A stretch of 64,000 nt of DNA from Cedecea neteri. Lineage in GTDB: Bacteria; Pseudomonadota; Gammaproteobacteria; Enterobacterales; Enterobacteriaceae. Position 1 is the first letter of the stretch, and each line of letters starts with the position of its first letter. The stretch covers positions 4,402,001-4,466,000 of the forward strand of contig NZ_CP009451.1 in NCBI RefSeq assembly GCF_000757825.1. Reading direction: 5' to 3'. Positions 44,868 to 53,783 of this stretch are shown piece by piece. The notes under the pieces were generated by a model. That model saw nothing but the letters and a program-made list of their open reading frames with translations. It searched no databases and had not been told where the DNA came from. Made by a program: the position numbers and the translations under genes.

Positions 44868-45665
44868 TTAATGCACCGTATTTCCGGCAATGCCGGGTGA
44901 GTTTTCGCGCTCAACCAGACGTTGTATTGGATCTTGCCCGTAGAACTGGCAAAAACGTTGGTAAAGTGAAGCGAAACGCGGCGTGAAAAGCTGCGGGGCG
45001 CTGAAAAAATATTCTGAAAGCACGGCAAAACATTCTGCCGGGTCGGTGGCGGCATAGGCGTCGATGCTGGCGGCATTTTCGCCAACCATGTCGATTTCAT
45101 CCTGAATGCTGTCCATCGCGGCGTGGAGGTCATGTTCCCAGCCCGCAACGTCGCGCAAAGCAATCAGGGGAACGCCGCTGGCGCGGTCGCCGTTACGGCT
45201 GTCCAGTTTATGGGCAACTTCGTGAACAATCAGGTTAAACCCGGACGCGTCGAAGGAGTCCTGCACGTCGAGCCAGTTCAGGACGATGGGGCCCTGCTGC
45301 CAGCTTTGCCCGGACTGCACCACGCGCTGGCTGTGCACCAGGCCGAAGTCGTCCTGCCATTCGTCATCAACGATAAACGGCGCGGGGTAGAGCAGAACTT
45401 CGTGGAAACCGTCCAGCCACTCGATGCCCAGCTCAAGCACGGGCAGGCAAAACAGCAGCGCAATACGAGTGGACTTCAACTCATCCAGTTCAAAACCCTG
45501 CAACGGCACCAGCCGTTTTTGCTGTAAAAACCTTTCCGCAAGGCTAACTAATTTCTGCTGCTCGGTTTCACTGAGGGATGCCAGAACGGGAATAGCTAAC
45601 GCCTGTTCCCACGGCAAAGCGGGGTCAGGGCTTGAATCACTTGCTTTCCAGGGCCACTTAATCAT
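44868..45665 (-). CDS. mtfA: Mlc titration factor A, metallopeptidase MtfA
   Basis: This 265-residue cytosolic zinc metallopeptidase binds the glucose repressor Mlc and so derepresses ptsG. The zinc motif HEVAH is in [19 protein letters not shown]; a further Glu ligand is likely in [14 protein letters not shown]. The start at 45665 (MIKWPWK) matches E. coli MtfA; the longer frame from 45749 adds 28 unrelated residues. In E. coli mtfA also lies between serU and a tRNA-Asn. Confidence 0.95.
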   Translation of the reverse strand: MIKWPWKASDSSPDPALPWEQALAIPVLASLSETEQQKLVSLAERFLQQKRLVPLQGFELDELKSTRIALLFCLPVLELGIEWLDGFHEVLLYPAPFIVDDEWQDDFGLVHSQRVVQSGQSWQQGPIVLNWLDVQDSFDASGFNLIVHEVAHKLDSRNGDRASGVPLIALRDVAGWEHDLHAAMDSIQDEIDMVGENAASIDAYAATDPAECFAVLSEYFFSAPQLFTPRFASLYQRFCQFYGQDPIQRLVERENSPGIAGNTVH

Positions 45666-45759
45666 GTTACTTGCTCGCAAAGTCATCGTTTGAACTGAAA
45701 CGAAAGAACCCAGACTGTTAAAATGCCGCATAACCTGGCATGATGGCAACCACCAGAAC

Positions 45760-45849
45760 GGAGAGATGCCGGAGCGGCTGAACGGACTAGTCTCGAAAAC
45801 TAGAGTAGGGGCAACTCTACCGGGGGTTCAAATCCCCCTCTCTCCGCCA
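45760..45849 (+). tRNA. serU: tRNA-Ser(CGA)
   Basis: A 90-nt class II tRNA running from GGAGAGATGCCGGAGCGGC to CTCTCCGCCA, with anticodon CGA in GTCTCGAAAAC, a long variable arm and encoded CCA. It matches E. coli serU. Confidence 0.96.
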
Positions 45850-46026
45850 ATTATTCAAGCACTAATCGCATTAAATTTCAGTGACCTACCTCTCGCTCCC
45901 GGAAGTCGGGCGCAACCATTCTGCATGACACAAAGCTTAACGAGCCCGTGATTTCCCCGTTGTTGAAATTCCGCGCCTCATTAAGTTCTATACTCTCCCG
46001 AGGATTTTATACAACGGGAAAAAAAG

Positions 46027-46362
46027 ATGCTTAATACTTACGTTATCCTCGCCATCTCTATCTGCGCTGAAACGCTGGCCACAACCATGATGAAAGCCTC
46101 CGACGGGTTTAGCCGGCTGGTTCCCAGCGTGGTTGTCGTCGTGGGCTATGCGATTTCATTCTACGGTCTTTCCCAGGTGGTAAAGACCATGAATATTGGT
46201 ATTGCCTATGCAATTTGGGCCGGAATGGGGATCTTCCTGGTTTCGGTGATGTCATTCCTGTTTTATAAGCAGAAACTCGATCTGCCGGCTATCGCAGGCA
46301 TGCTGTTTATTGCCGTGGGCATCATAATTATTCAGCTTTTCTCAAAGTCTGTTACCCACTGA
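46027..46362 (+). CDS. Small multidrug resistance (SMR/EmrE-like) transporter
   Basis: This 111-residue four-helix inner-membrane protein has the essential membrane glutamate in ISICAETLATTMMKAS (E14) and the helix 3 motif YAIWAGMGIFLVSVMSF. The length and motifs fit proton-coupled export of quaternary cations by an antiparallel dimer. It could be an EmrE or QacE relative. A single gene, convergent with the HdeD-like gene. Confidence 0.92.
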   Translation: MLNTYVILAISICAETLATTMMKASDGFSRLVPSVVVVVGYAISFYGLSQVVKTMNIGIAYAIWAGMGIFLVSVMSFLFYKQKLDLPAIAGMLFIAVGIIIIQLFSKSVTH

Positions 46363-46370
46363 CTGGCGCG

Positions 46371-47696
46371 TTATTCCCCGGCCTTTCTGTCGTCGCGCCA
46401 TTTGAAGGAGAAGCGTTGATACCAGGGCTCGGGGACAGGGTGAACGATGCTGCGCAGCGCTCTGGCGTAATCCATCACCAGTCCCGGTGTCCAGGCCATA
46501 GAAATGGCGCGTTTGCGTACCTGAGCGGCTATCCAGAGTTCAGGCATGGCGAGCGTTCGGAGTATCGATAGCCCGCTTTTTGTACGTTTTGAGAGCACGC
46601 CATCCAGCGACGCTTCCAGGGCGTAGGCAACGCTGCTGGAGCAATTGCGATAGGTCAGGTTATAGGTTTTCGTCAGCTTGTAGGCGCTCCAGAAACGCTG
46701 CAACGCTTTGCCGTTGTACTGGTGGAAGTAGATTTTGCGATCTGACTGGCACCACTCTGCCGCCTCGGTGGCATAGTCAGGCTGGAACGTCCCCGGCACG
46801 TCGTTATCGCGCGTGGCCTTCAGCGTGTTCAAAAACTCGGCCGGCGAGCGGTCGATGTCTTCTGCAGGATAAAGGCTGATGTAGAGGCCGGGCGGGACTT
46901 CAAGCGCGGCGTGGCCCGTCGATATAACCCCTTCTGAGTCCACTGCGGCGATATAGCGATTGATCACCGGGCGCGGAATGGTCGACGCGCTGGCGGTGCC
47001 TTCCGGGGTCCAGATGTGTACGGTTAGCGGCTCACGAAAATCAGCGTGCTCCGGCTCTGCGACCTTCGGCTTTGCGTCAGCCCCTTTTTTCACTTCAAAA
47101 CCGATTCCAGCAGGCACCAGGAGATCGAAGACCGAGGTGCCTTCCCGCAGCCTCGCCACGCGAAGCGCAAGCCGGACGGTATGAATACCGCTGAAAATCA
47201 TCAGCGTGCCCAGGAAGAACGAAACCGTGGCTTTATAATGGGTTGGCCATGGGCTGAACATAAAAAAGGCGAATATAATTTGCGCTAAACCGGTCGCCAG
47301 GGTGCTCTTCCAGTGAGGGAAACGCACAATCCACGCCGAGAAAATAACGAACAGGCCAATGACGAAATAGGCAAAACCAAAGACGATGGCCAGCAGTAAA
47401 TTACTGTAGGACTGGTTGGATAATATAAGCAGCGAGACGAAACAAAAAATGCCGCCCTTAAAGTAGAGCACAGCTTTTTGCGCCCCGACGCCGCCGGAAG
47501 CAATACTGAGCGTCACCAGGCTTTCCAGCAGCAAAAGCAGGCCAAAAAAGCGCAGGGGGAAGTAGGTCACGCCGTCCAGACCATCGAGGAAAATAGCCAG
47601 CCCGAGCAGGCTCCACAGGCTGCCAAGCAGGATCAGGTATTTGACCCTGGAGCGCATAAAGTCGACGCCGAACAGTAACAACGCAATCTGAATCAC
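46371..47696 (-). CDS. HdeD-like membrane protein fused to a papain-like domain
   Basis: This 441-residue protein has six to seven N-terminal membrane segments of DUF308/HdeD type (about 14-190). The ~240-residue soluble C-terminal part carries EGVISTGHAALEVPPGLYIS (His) followed about 100 residues later by LTYRNCSSSVAYALEASLDG (Cys). His-before-Cys order suggests a circularly permuted papain-like (NlpC/P60-type) hydrolase; the activity is inference. GTG at 47696 with GGAGAG upstream is chosen; the frame extends to 47828 but would overlap the next gene. It is codirectional with the MASE1-PAS gene, 43 nt downstream of it. Confidence 0.65.
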   Translation of the reverse strand: MIQIALLLFGVDFMRSRVKYLILLGSLWSLLGLAIFLDGLDGVTYFPLRFFGLLLLLESLVTLSIASGGVGAQKAVLYFKGGIFCFVSLLILSNQSYSNLLLAIVFGFAYFVIGLFVIFSAWIVRFPHWKSTLATGLAQIIFAFFMFSPWPTHYKATVSFFLGTLMIFSGIHTVRLALRVARLREGTSVFDLLVPAGIGFEVKKGADAKPKVAEPEHADFREPLTVHIWTPEGTASASTIPRPVINRYIAAVDSEGVISTGHAALEVPPGLYISLYPAEDIDRSPAEFLNTLKATRDNDVPGTFQPDYATEAAEWCQSDRKIYFHQYNGKALQRFWSAYKLTKTYNLTYRNCSSSVAYALEASLDGVLSKRTKSGLSILRTLAMPELWIAAQVRKRAISMAWTPGLVMDYARALRSIVHPVPEPWYQRFSFKWRDDRKAGE

Positions 47697-47739
47697 AAGC
47701 CTGTCTCTCCTTAAAAAGTCATCACGTCCGTGTTTAGAT

Positions 47740-49008
47740 TTAGATAGCCAGATCGTAATGGCTGGCCTGCCAGTTTCCGACAATAATGCGCTTGCCGCCG
47801 TTTGACATGGCAACGCCGCCGCTGTCAACCAGCGTTAGCCACTCATCGTCATTCGTCTTGATACGAAATATCAGGGGCTTGTGTTTGTTCTGAACGGGGG
47901 CGAGCCAGTGCTGCCTGAGTTTTTCCCGATCTGAAGGATGTACATAGCCCAGCACTCGCTCGACGGTGTCAAACACTGCCGGGTAACCCGCGCCCAGCAG
48001 TGACGAGAGATCGTTTTCCCAGCTGAATACGCCGGTTTCAGGCTCCAGTCGATAAAGTATGCCGTTACCCGCAAGCCTGCCGGTATCCGGGTTAAAACGG
48101 GTCGTCGAGCGCCTTAACACACGGACAAATACGATAAGCAAGGCGGTCGCCGAGAGGTAACTCAGTGCCAGCAGTAGCGATTCGGTAAAGCTAAGGCCGT
48201 GAAGAAAGAAAGGCCCTTGATGCCGGTCGGTAAAGTGGATGACGATGGCGCCCAACGCCAGCAGGCCGATGGAACCTCCACGATTGCCCCAGACCAGGGA
48301 AAGCATCATCGTCAGCACAATCGGCAGGCAAGAAAGGGCAAAATAGAGCGCGGCGGCCTCGGTTTTGAGCCAGGTTCCGCTGTAGTCGAAGATAAATACC
48401 GTTGCTGCACAAATCAGCAGCAACAGCGCCAGACCTGCCAGGCGGGTCGACCAGGCGAGAGCGGCCCGGGGACCTCGTTTATTCACGAAGCCCATGACGA
48501 CGGTCGTCGCGAAGAAGATCCCGGTCACATCGGCAACGAACCCGTTCGAGATAGTCTTCGCCACTGGCTGGTCGGTGAAAAATGCATAACCCCCTCCGAC
48601 GATAAGCGCATCGAACACGCTGACGACAAAGGTGGCGCAAATCCACAGCAGGATGACGTGCAGGTCGTCATTTGGCCGCGAGAAACGGCGCACCAGCCAG
48701 GCAATGAGAACGTTGGCGGGCATCGCCAGCAGCGAATAACCCAGCGTGGTTAAAAAAAGTGGAATACTCTGCCAGGCTTCGTCCAGCAGTACGCTTGCCA
48801 GCGCGAAGATAAGGATAAGCGCAGGGTAGTCTCGCCAGCGGGCGGACAAAAAAGCCGCTACGGCGACGCCCGATGGGAACCAGACAATCGCTATGGCAGA
48901 GTTTGGGTCGTCAAATTTTAATGAGATAAGCCCGGACAGATAATAGACCAGCCCCCACAAAAGCAGGATAGCGGTTTGCTGCAGCCAGGAAGGGAAATAC
49001 GTTTTCAT
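47740..49008 (-). CDS. MASE1-PAS sensor protein without output domain
   Basis: This 422-residue protein has an N-terminal MASE1 integral-membrane sensor (about eight helices, 10-300; FPSGVAVAAFLSARWRDYPA, NGFVADVTGIFFATTVVMGF). A PAS_3-like domain follows (about 315-420; YRLEPETGVFSWENDLSSLL, YVHPSDREKLRQHWLAP, ending SHYDLAI). MASE1 usually precedes GGDEF, EAL or kinase domains, but the protein stops after PAS. It may signal through a partner or be truncated. Transcribed with the HdeD-like gene. Confidence 0.8.
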   Translation of the reverse strand: MKTYFPSWLQQTAILLLWGLVYYLSGLISLKFDDPNSAIAIVWFPSGVAVAAFLSARWRDYPALILIFALASVLLDEAWQSIPLFLTTLGYSLLAMPANVLIAWLVRRFSRPNDDLHVILLWICATFVVSVFDALIVGGGYAFFTDQPVAKTISNGFVADVTGIFFATTVVMGFVNKRGPRAALAWSTRLAGLALLLLICAATVFIFDYSGTWLKTEAAALYFALSCLPIVLTMMLSLVWGNRGGSIGLLALGAIVIHFTDRHQGPFFLHGLSFTESLLLALSYLSATALLIVFVRVLRRSTTRFNPDTGRLAGNGILYRLEPETGVFSWENDLSSLLGAGYPAVFDTVERVLGYVHPSDREKLRQHWLAPVQNKHKPLIFRIKTNDDEWLTLVDSGGVAMSNGGKRIIVGNWQASHYDLAI

Positions 49009-49122
49009 TTCTCGTCCATTTTTGATTCAGGAAAGCGCGCAGCATTCTGCTGTCGGGCGTTATTTTACTTAGAGGCTAACAACCCTTTGCTGAAAAGACA
49101 AAGCAGGACCGTTTATGCCCCG

Positions 49123-49770
49123 TCAGACGGCATGGCGTGCATCGATTTTCTCTGGTGAGAAAATGCCCCTAAGGCTTGCCCCTGACGGTTGAATTTGCCC
49201 TTCATACTGATGATTCTCTTCAATAGCTTGTTCCGGGGGTTGTCCATGCGATCCGGCTTCTGCCACGATGCTTTGCTTATAAATATTGGGTTGTTCTTCC
49301 GTCCCGGGGCGTAAGCAGCGTGAAGCGGGAGAGGGAAGCAAAGCGATGCGCAGAGACTCCCTAAGTTCTCTTTGCACCCATTTCATGGCCTTATTTGGCA
49401 TGGCTGAGACGGACATTTTACCCGCCAGAAGGTCGGGTTTCACGTTCCAGACCATCAATAAAATGTCCTTGCGGGTCCCCGCATCCGCCGAATGGAAGAT
49501 TTTCGCGGACGTCAGGTGCGAGCTGGCCTCCGCCTCCCAGCTATAAACCAGTAAAGCAACAGGATCTCTTCTGTCATCCAGCGGCTTTCCAGCGGGTTTG
49601 AAAATGGCGATGACAATCAGTGCGGCCAGCATGCTAAGCAGTAAGCCACTGCACAACAATAGCAGGCGTTGGCTGTTTTTATTAAGCAAAAATAAGCGTG
49701 TTTTGAACCCGGACATCCCTACCAACCCCAGGGCTAAATCGGTCGTTTTCAATAAGAAAATGACCCTCAT
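49123..49770 (-). CDS. Hypothetical single-membrane-segment protein
   Basis: This 215-residue protein (or 197 from ATG at 49716) has one membrane helix (RLLLLCSGLLLSMLAALIVIAIF). A soluble part follows with DPVALLVYSWEAEASSHLTS and DILLMVWNVKPDLLAGKMSV, and a polar tail. No family recognised. It is codirectional with the MASE1-PAS and HdeD-like genes (114-nt gap), so a role with them at the envelope is possible. Start uncertain; neither ATG has a strong ribosome site. Confidence 0.5.
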   Translation of the reverse strand: MRVIFLLKTTDLALGLVGMSGFKTRLFLLNKNSQRLLLLCSGLLLSMLAALIVIAIFKPAGKPLDDRRDPVALLVYSWEAEASSHLTSAKIFHSADAGTRKDILLMVWNVKPDLLAGKMSVSAMPNKAMKWVQRELRESLRIALLPSPASRCLRPGTEEQPNIYKQSIVAEAGSHGQPPEQAIEENHQYEGQIQPSGASLRGIFSPEKIDARHAV

Positions 49771-50075
49771 CTAACCCGTATTTAATAAGCTAAACAGCAA
49801 AACCCTTATGTAATAATTAGATTAATTTATTGTGAATGAAATGTTTTGAAAGCAGGGCGTTATTACTATTAATCCTCCACGATCATCCTCCTTAAGAGTA
49901 AATAATGGCTCAACGATAAGGAATAAACCCATATTTACACTGGTTATTTGCCGCTGCCCTTTCCGTTTTTGGGGTTAATGATTTAAATAATGATATTTTT
50001 AAGGATTAAATTCTGTTGGTTTGCTGTTGCGTCACATATGTTCGCTGGTTTTTTCCTGCAGACGCTACGCAGCGT
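49771..50075. other. A/T-rich intergenic region
   Basis: About 305 bases of low GC content before the ArgE-like gene end. No gene, and no clear terminator with a T-tract; ACGCT/AGCGT near 50062-50075 forms only a short hairpin. Confidence 0.5.
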
Positions 50076-51239
50076 TCAGGCACTCATCCACTGGCGCAGG
50101 TTGTCCAGCATCGCCATGCATTTGTGCAGCTGTTCTTCGGCCACAAACTCATCGGGTTTGTGCCCTTGATCCATGCTGCCGGGGCCACAAATCAGCGTGG
50201 CTATCCCGGCTTCATCAAAAAGCCCGCCCTCGGTGCCAAATGCCACCGTGCTGTACTCATCGCTGCCGCACCACTGCGCCAGCCAGCCGGCAAATTCGGA
50301 CTGAGCGTCCGTCAGCAGGCCGGGATAGTGGCTCAGGGGAACAAACCGAATCGCGCCTGTCGGGGAAACGCGCTGCATGGCGGGTTCCAGCGTTTGCCGC
50401 GCATAGCGTTGAATGTCATCAACTACCGCGGCGGCATCAACCTCCGGCAGGTAGCGGATTTCAAAATCAAACTGGCACTCCTGGGGGACAATATTTAATG
50501 CGCTGCCGCCACGGATCGTTCCCACCTGCAGGGTGCTGAACGGAGGATCAAAGCGGACATCCGTCGTTTGCGTTAACGCCTCGCGAGCCTCGCCCAGCTT
50601 GCCGATGAGCCGGGCAGCATATTCAATGGCGTTCACGCCCTGCGGCGCATAGGCGGAATGACAGGCGTGGCCGTGCACTTCGCAGCGCAGGGCTATTTTG
50701 CCTTTATGCCCGTAAACCGGGCGCATTTCGGTCGGCTCGCCCACGATGCAAAGCGCGGGTTTTTCTTTTGAGGCGCGCAGATACTCCACCAGGCTGCGCA
50801 CGCCGAGGCAACCAACTTCTTCGTCATAGGAGAAGGCCAGGTGCAGCGGCATTCTCAGCGGTTGTGCGAGAAACGCCGGCACGGAGGCCAGCACGCAGGC
50901 GATAAAGCCCTTCATGTCCGCCGCGCCGCGCCCGTAGTAGCGGCCATCCCGGTAGGTCATGTCGAAAGGGGGAACGCTCCACGGCTGCCCGTCTACCGGC
51001 ACCACGTCCGTATGCCCGGACAGCATTACGCCGCCGCCACCTGAGGGGCCAATTACCGCATAAAGATTGGCCTTGCGTCCGTCCTCGCTGTAAAACAGGT
51101 CTGCGTCGATGCCCCACCCGGCAAGGTAATCGCGAATATCCTCGATCAACGCCAGGTTCGACTCGCGGCTGGTGGTGTCCCGCGCCAGCAGCTTTTGCAA
51201 TAAGGGAAGCAGCCGTTTATTCATCGCCGGGTACGCCAT
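50076..51239 (-). CDS. ArgE-like M20 deacylase
   Basis: This 387-residue M20 metallopeptidase is of the acetylornithine deacetylase/succinyl-diaminopimelate desuccinylase type. Metal ligands and catalytic residues are visible: SGHTDVVPVDGQPW (His, Asp), GRGAADMKGFIA (Asp), SYDEEVGCLG (Glu-Glu), IVGEPTEM (Glu) and near the end GPGSMDQGHKPDEFV (His). ATG at 51239, or at 51224 with an 8-nt overlap of the DUF1028 stop. As last gene of the RidA operon it probably removes an N-acyl group from a catabolic intermediate; true ArgE in arginine synthesis is less likely here. Confidence 0.85.
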   Translation of the reverse strand: MAYPAMNKRLLPLLQKLLARDTTSRESNLALIEDIRDYLAGWGIDADLFYSEDGRKANLYAVIGPSGGGGVMLSGHTDVVPVDGQPWSVPPFDMTYRDGRYYGRGAADMKGFIACVLASVPAFLAQPLRMPLHLAFSYDEEVGCLGVRSLVEYLRASKEKPALCIVGEPTEMRPVYGHKGKIALRCEVHGHACHSAYAPQGVNAIEYAARLIGKLGEAREALTQTTDVRFDPPFSTLQVGTIRGGSALNIVPQECQFDFEIRYLPEVDAAAVVDDIQRYARQTLEPAMQRVSPTGAIRFVPLSHYPGLLTDAQSEFAGWLAQWCGSDEYSTVAFGTEGGLFDEAGIATLICGPGSMDQGHKPDEFVAEEQLHKCMAMLDNLRQWMSA

Positions 51240-51891
51240 AGCTGGGGGCTTCTCGCGGGTCGAGTGCGCGGATCAGGTAATCCTGCATTTGTGGTTTATA
51301 GGCCAGCCAGAGCGAATGCAGTTCGGCTATCGGGCTCTTGTCCGCCCAGTCCACGCGCAGGTCGATAACCGGCCAGGCGACGGTATCCACGACTTTTAAC
51401 GCCGCCGAATGCACCGGTCCGGCTTCGCCGCCTTTTTCCAGCGCCGCCTCAAGCGCGGCAATCAGCCGGTCTGCCAGCGTGCCGCTGCTTTTTTCGAAGC
51501 GCTCAATCATGGCGTTAATCACCGTTTTATCGGCCAGCATATTGCCTGCCGCCACGCAGTTATCCCCCTCCACGGCGTGATAAATACCCAATGATTTCTC
51601 GCCGCTGTGACAGGCGGTTTTGCCGTTGCTGTCGATGACTGTCACCTGCCGGTAGTCGCCGTGCAGATGCTCGCTGACGACCCGCTTTATAGCCTCCTGC
51701 GGCGCAACACCTTCGCCCAGCTTCGACAGCACCATCGGCCCCAGCGCGGGCAGCGTTATATTCTGGCTCGACACCGCCCCGACGCCCGGTACCAGCCACG
51801 GGCAGCGTGCGCCAACCGCGATGCTGGATGAGCTAATGGCGATGCCAAGCTGGCCGGTTTCCTGGCAGCGTGCGGCGATAGAAAATGTCAT
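51217..51891 (-). CDS. DUF1028 family protein (Ntn-hydrolase-like)
   Basis: This 224-residue protein opens with MTFSIAARCQETGQLGIAIS and includes GARCPWLVPGVGAVSSQN and GAYHA-like DNCVAAGNMLADKTVINAM, the signature of DUF1028. The family is predicted to be Ntn-type hydrolase. It often accompanies RidA and amidohydrolase genes. It overlaps ridA by 4 nt and the ArgE-like gene downstream. Reaction unknown. Confidence 0.85.
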   Translation of the reverse strand: MTFSIAARCQETGQLGIAISSSSIAVGARCPWLVPGVGAVSSQNITLPALGPMVLSKLGEGVAPQEAIKRVVSEHLHGDYRQVTVIDSNGKTACHSGEKSLGIYHAVEGDNCVAAGNMLADKTVINAMIERFEKSSGTLADRLIAALEAALEKGGEAGPVHSAALKVVDTVAWPVIDLRVDWADKSPIAELHSLWLAYKPQMQDYLIRALDPREAPSYGVPGDE

Positions 51892-52316
51892 TTTTTCCCC
51901 TCGGCATCGTCAGGGATCACCGCAATGACATCGATTTCCATCAGCCACTGCGGCTGGCCGAGGGCAGAAACCACGAGGCCGGTGGAGATTGGAAATACGC
52001 CTTTCAGCCATTTGCCCACTTCCTGATACACCGGCTCACGGTAGCGCGGGTCGATAATATAGGTGGTGGTTTTGACGATGTGGGAGAGGTCGCTCCCGGC
52101 TTCCTCCAGCAGTTGCTTAACGTTCTTCATCGCCTGTTCGGCCTGCGCCTGCGGGTCGCCCAGCCCAATCAGCTTCCCTTCAAAATCCGTTCCGACTTGG
52201 CCGCGAACATAGACGGTGTTACCGGCGCGCACCGCCTGGCAGAGGTCGTTGTTCAGCGACTGGTTAGGGTAGGTTTCTTTGGTGTTAAACATGCGAATAC
52301 GAGTATGTGTCGGCAT
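51888..52316 (-). CDS. RidA-family (YjgF/UK114) protein
   Basis: This 142-residue Rid protein has AVRAGNTVYVRGQVGTDFEG, AMKNVKQLLEEAGSDLSHIV and EPVYQEVGKWLKGVFPISTG. RidA proteins hydrolyse reactive enamine/imine intermediates. The usual Arg/Glu active-site positions of archetypal RidA are not fully preserved, so it may be a Rid1-7 subfamily member with another substrate. Start 52316 has AAGGA upstream. Second gene of the monooxygenase operon. Confidence 0.86.
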   Translation of the reverse strand: MPTHTRIRMFNTKETYPNQSLNNDLCQAVRAGNTVYVRGQVGTDFEGKLIGLGDPQAQAEQAMKNVKQLLEEAGSDLSHIVKTTTYIIDPRYREPVYQEVGKWLKGVFPISTGLVVSALGQPQWLMEIDVIAVIPDDAEGKK

Positions 52317-52341
52317 CGGTCAATTCCTTGTTGGCAAGAGG

Positions 52342-53607
52342 TTAGCGCTGGGAAGCGTCGGAATAGCGGCTGTAATTGCGCTGGGTTTCAATGTGGTCGG
52401 CAATGTATTTCGCGTCATGCCACACGCCCCAGATAAACGTTGATCCCCGGCGGGACAGCCACGGCAGCCCCAGGAAATAGACGCCAGCCTCGCTGGAAAC
52501 GCCGCGCTGGTGACGGGGTTTGTCCTGGGCATCAAAAGCGTCCACCTGCAGCCAGCCGTAATCCGGCGCATAGCCGGTCGCCCAGATAATCGAGGCGATC
52601 CCCGTCTCGGCAAGGTTCAGCTCAAGCGTGGGCTGGGTGACGCAAAGCGGATCGGCCGGGAAGATGCGGGCCTGCGGCTCCTCGGGCAGATCAAGGCCGT
52701 TGCGGGCAATCCAGGCATCGGCGGCGTCCAGCAGGGCAAGGTAGCTTTCATCGCCCTGGCGGATATTGTGCGCGAGGTTATCTTCAAAAAAGACCTTCCC
52801 ATCTGCAAAGCGTTGGGTCAGGCCGACGAGGTGAATGCCCTGATGTGCCAGGGCGCGAAAATCAACTGTGTGGCCGCCGCGAGCGCCGCTCACCGCAATG
52901 GTGACGTGCTCTTTGCCGGGCTGATTGGCCGCCGCATCCCACAGCCCCAGCACGCCCAGCCACCAGCAAAAATCACGATTGCGGTAAGCGCGAGGCGGGC
53001 GGTCGTGCGCGCCGACGGAGAGATAAACCTGCTTACCCGAACGCTGGATCTCGTCGGCAATTTGTACCCCGGATGAGCCTGCGCCCACCACCAATACGGC
53101 TCCGGCAGGCAGCTGCGCCGGGTTTTTGTAGGCAGCGGAATGTATCTGGTAGAGCCTGCCATCTTCCGGAGCAATGGCCGGTACGACCGGGCGCTGGAAA
53201 GGCCCCGTTGCGGCGACGATATGCTTCGCTTCTACAATGCCGTCGCTGGTTTCCACGGTGAAACCCGGCCTGCCGTGATTGCGCGTCACGCTTTTCACCT
53301 CAACGCCCGTTTTTACCGGAGCCTCAAACTTGCGGGCGTAATCTTCAAAGTAGTTAGCTACCTCGTCTTTAGGGATAAAGCTGTCCCGATCGGCCTGGCT
53401 GAATTCCAGCCCAGGGAAACGGTCATGCCAGGCCGGGCCGTTCGCCACCAGCGAATCCCAGCGCCCGCTGCGCCAGGCTTCGGCAATGCGGTTTTTCTCC
53501 AGCACCAGATGCGGAATACCGAGGCGTGTCAGGTGCTCGCTCATGGCGATCCCGGCCTGGCCGGCGCCAATCACTAGAGTGTCTGTTTGTGTTTTTATTA
53601 CGGTCAT
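52342..53607 (-). CDS. Flavin-containing monooxygenase
   Basis: This 421-residue FAD/NADPH-dependent monooxygenase has the FAD motif VIGAGQAGIAMSEHLTRLG (about 12-30), the NADP motif VLVVGAGSSGVQIADEIQRS (about 169-188) and IIWATGYAPDYGWLQVDAF near the C-terminus. Such enzymes hydroxylate nitrogen or sulfur atoms. First gene of the operon with RidA, DUF1028 and an M20 deacylase. N- or S-oxygenation of an amino-acid-like substrate followed by hydrolysis is a reasonable model, but unproven. Confidence 0.88.
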   Translation of the reverse strand: MTVIKTQTDTLVIGAGQAGIAMSEHLTRLGIPHLVLEKNRIAEAWRSGRWDSLVANGPAWHDRFPGLEFSQADRDSFIPKDEVANYFEDYARKFEAPVKTGVEVKSVTRNHGRPGFTVETSDGIVEAKHIVAATGPFQRPVVPAIAPEDGRLYQIHSAAYKNPAQLPAGAVLVVGAGSSGVQIADEIQRSGKQVYLSVGAHDRPPRAYRNRDFCWWLGVLGLWDAAANQPGKEHVTIAVSGARGGHTVDFRALAHQGIHLVGLTQRFADGKVFFEDNLAHNIRQGDESYLALLDAADAWIARNGLDLPEEPQARIFPADPLCVTQPTLELNLAETGIASIIWATGYAPDYGWLQVDAFDAQDKPRHQRGVSSEAGVYFLGLPWLSRRGSTFIWGVWHDAKYIADHIETQRNYSRYSDASQR

Positions 53608-53783
53608 GTCTGTTTCCTTGGGGCCGGGAAATAAGATTCAGCGCAGCTTCGCTATGGCACAAGGTTATTGAGCGGCAGACATTCCGTAAAATATTATAAA
53701 TCTAGGGATAAGGCATAAATAAATTAGCCTCAATCTACAGGCTATGAATTTCCTGTATTTTAAGGCTACGCTTCACGCCTTTT

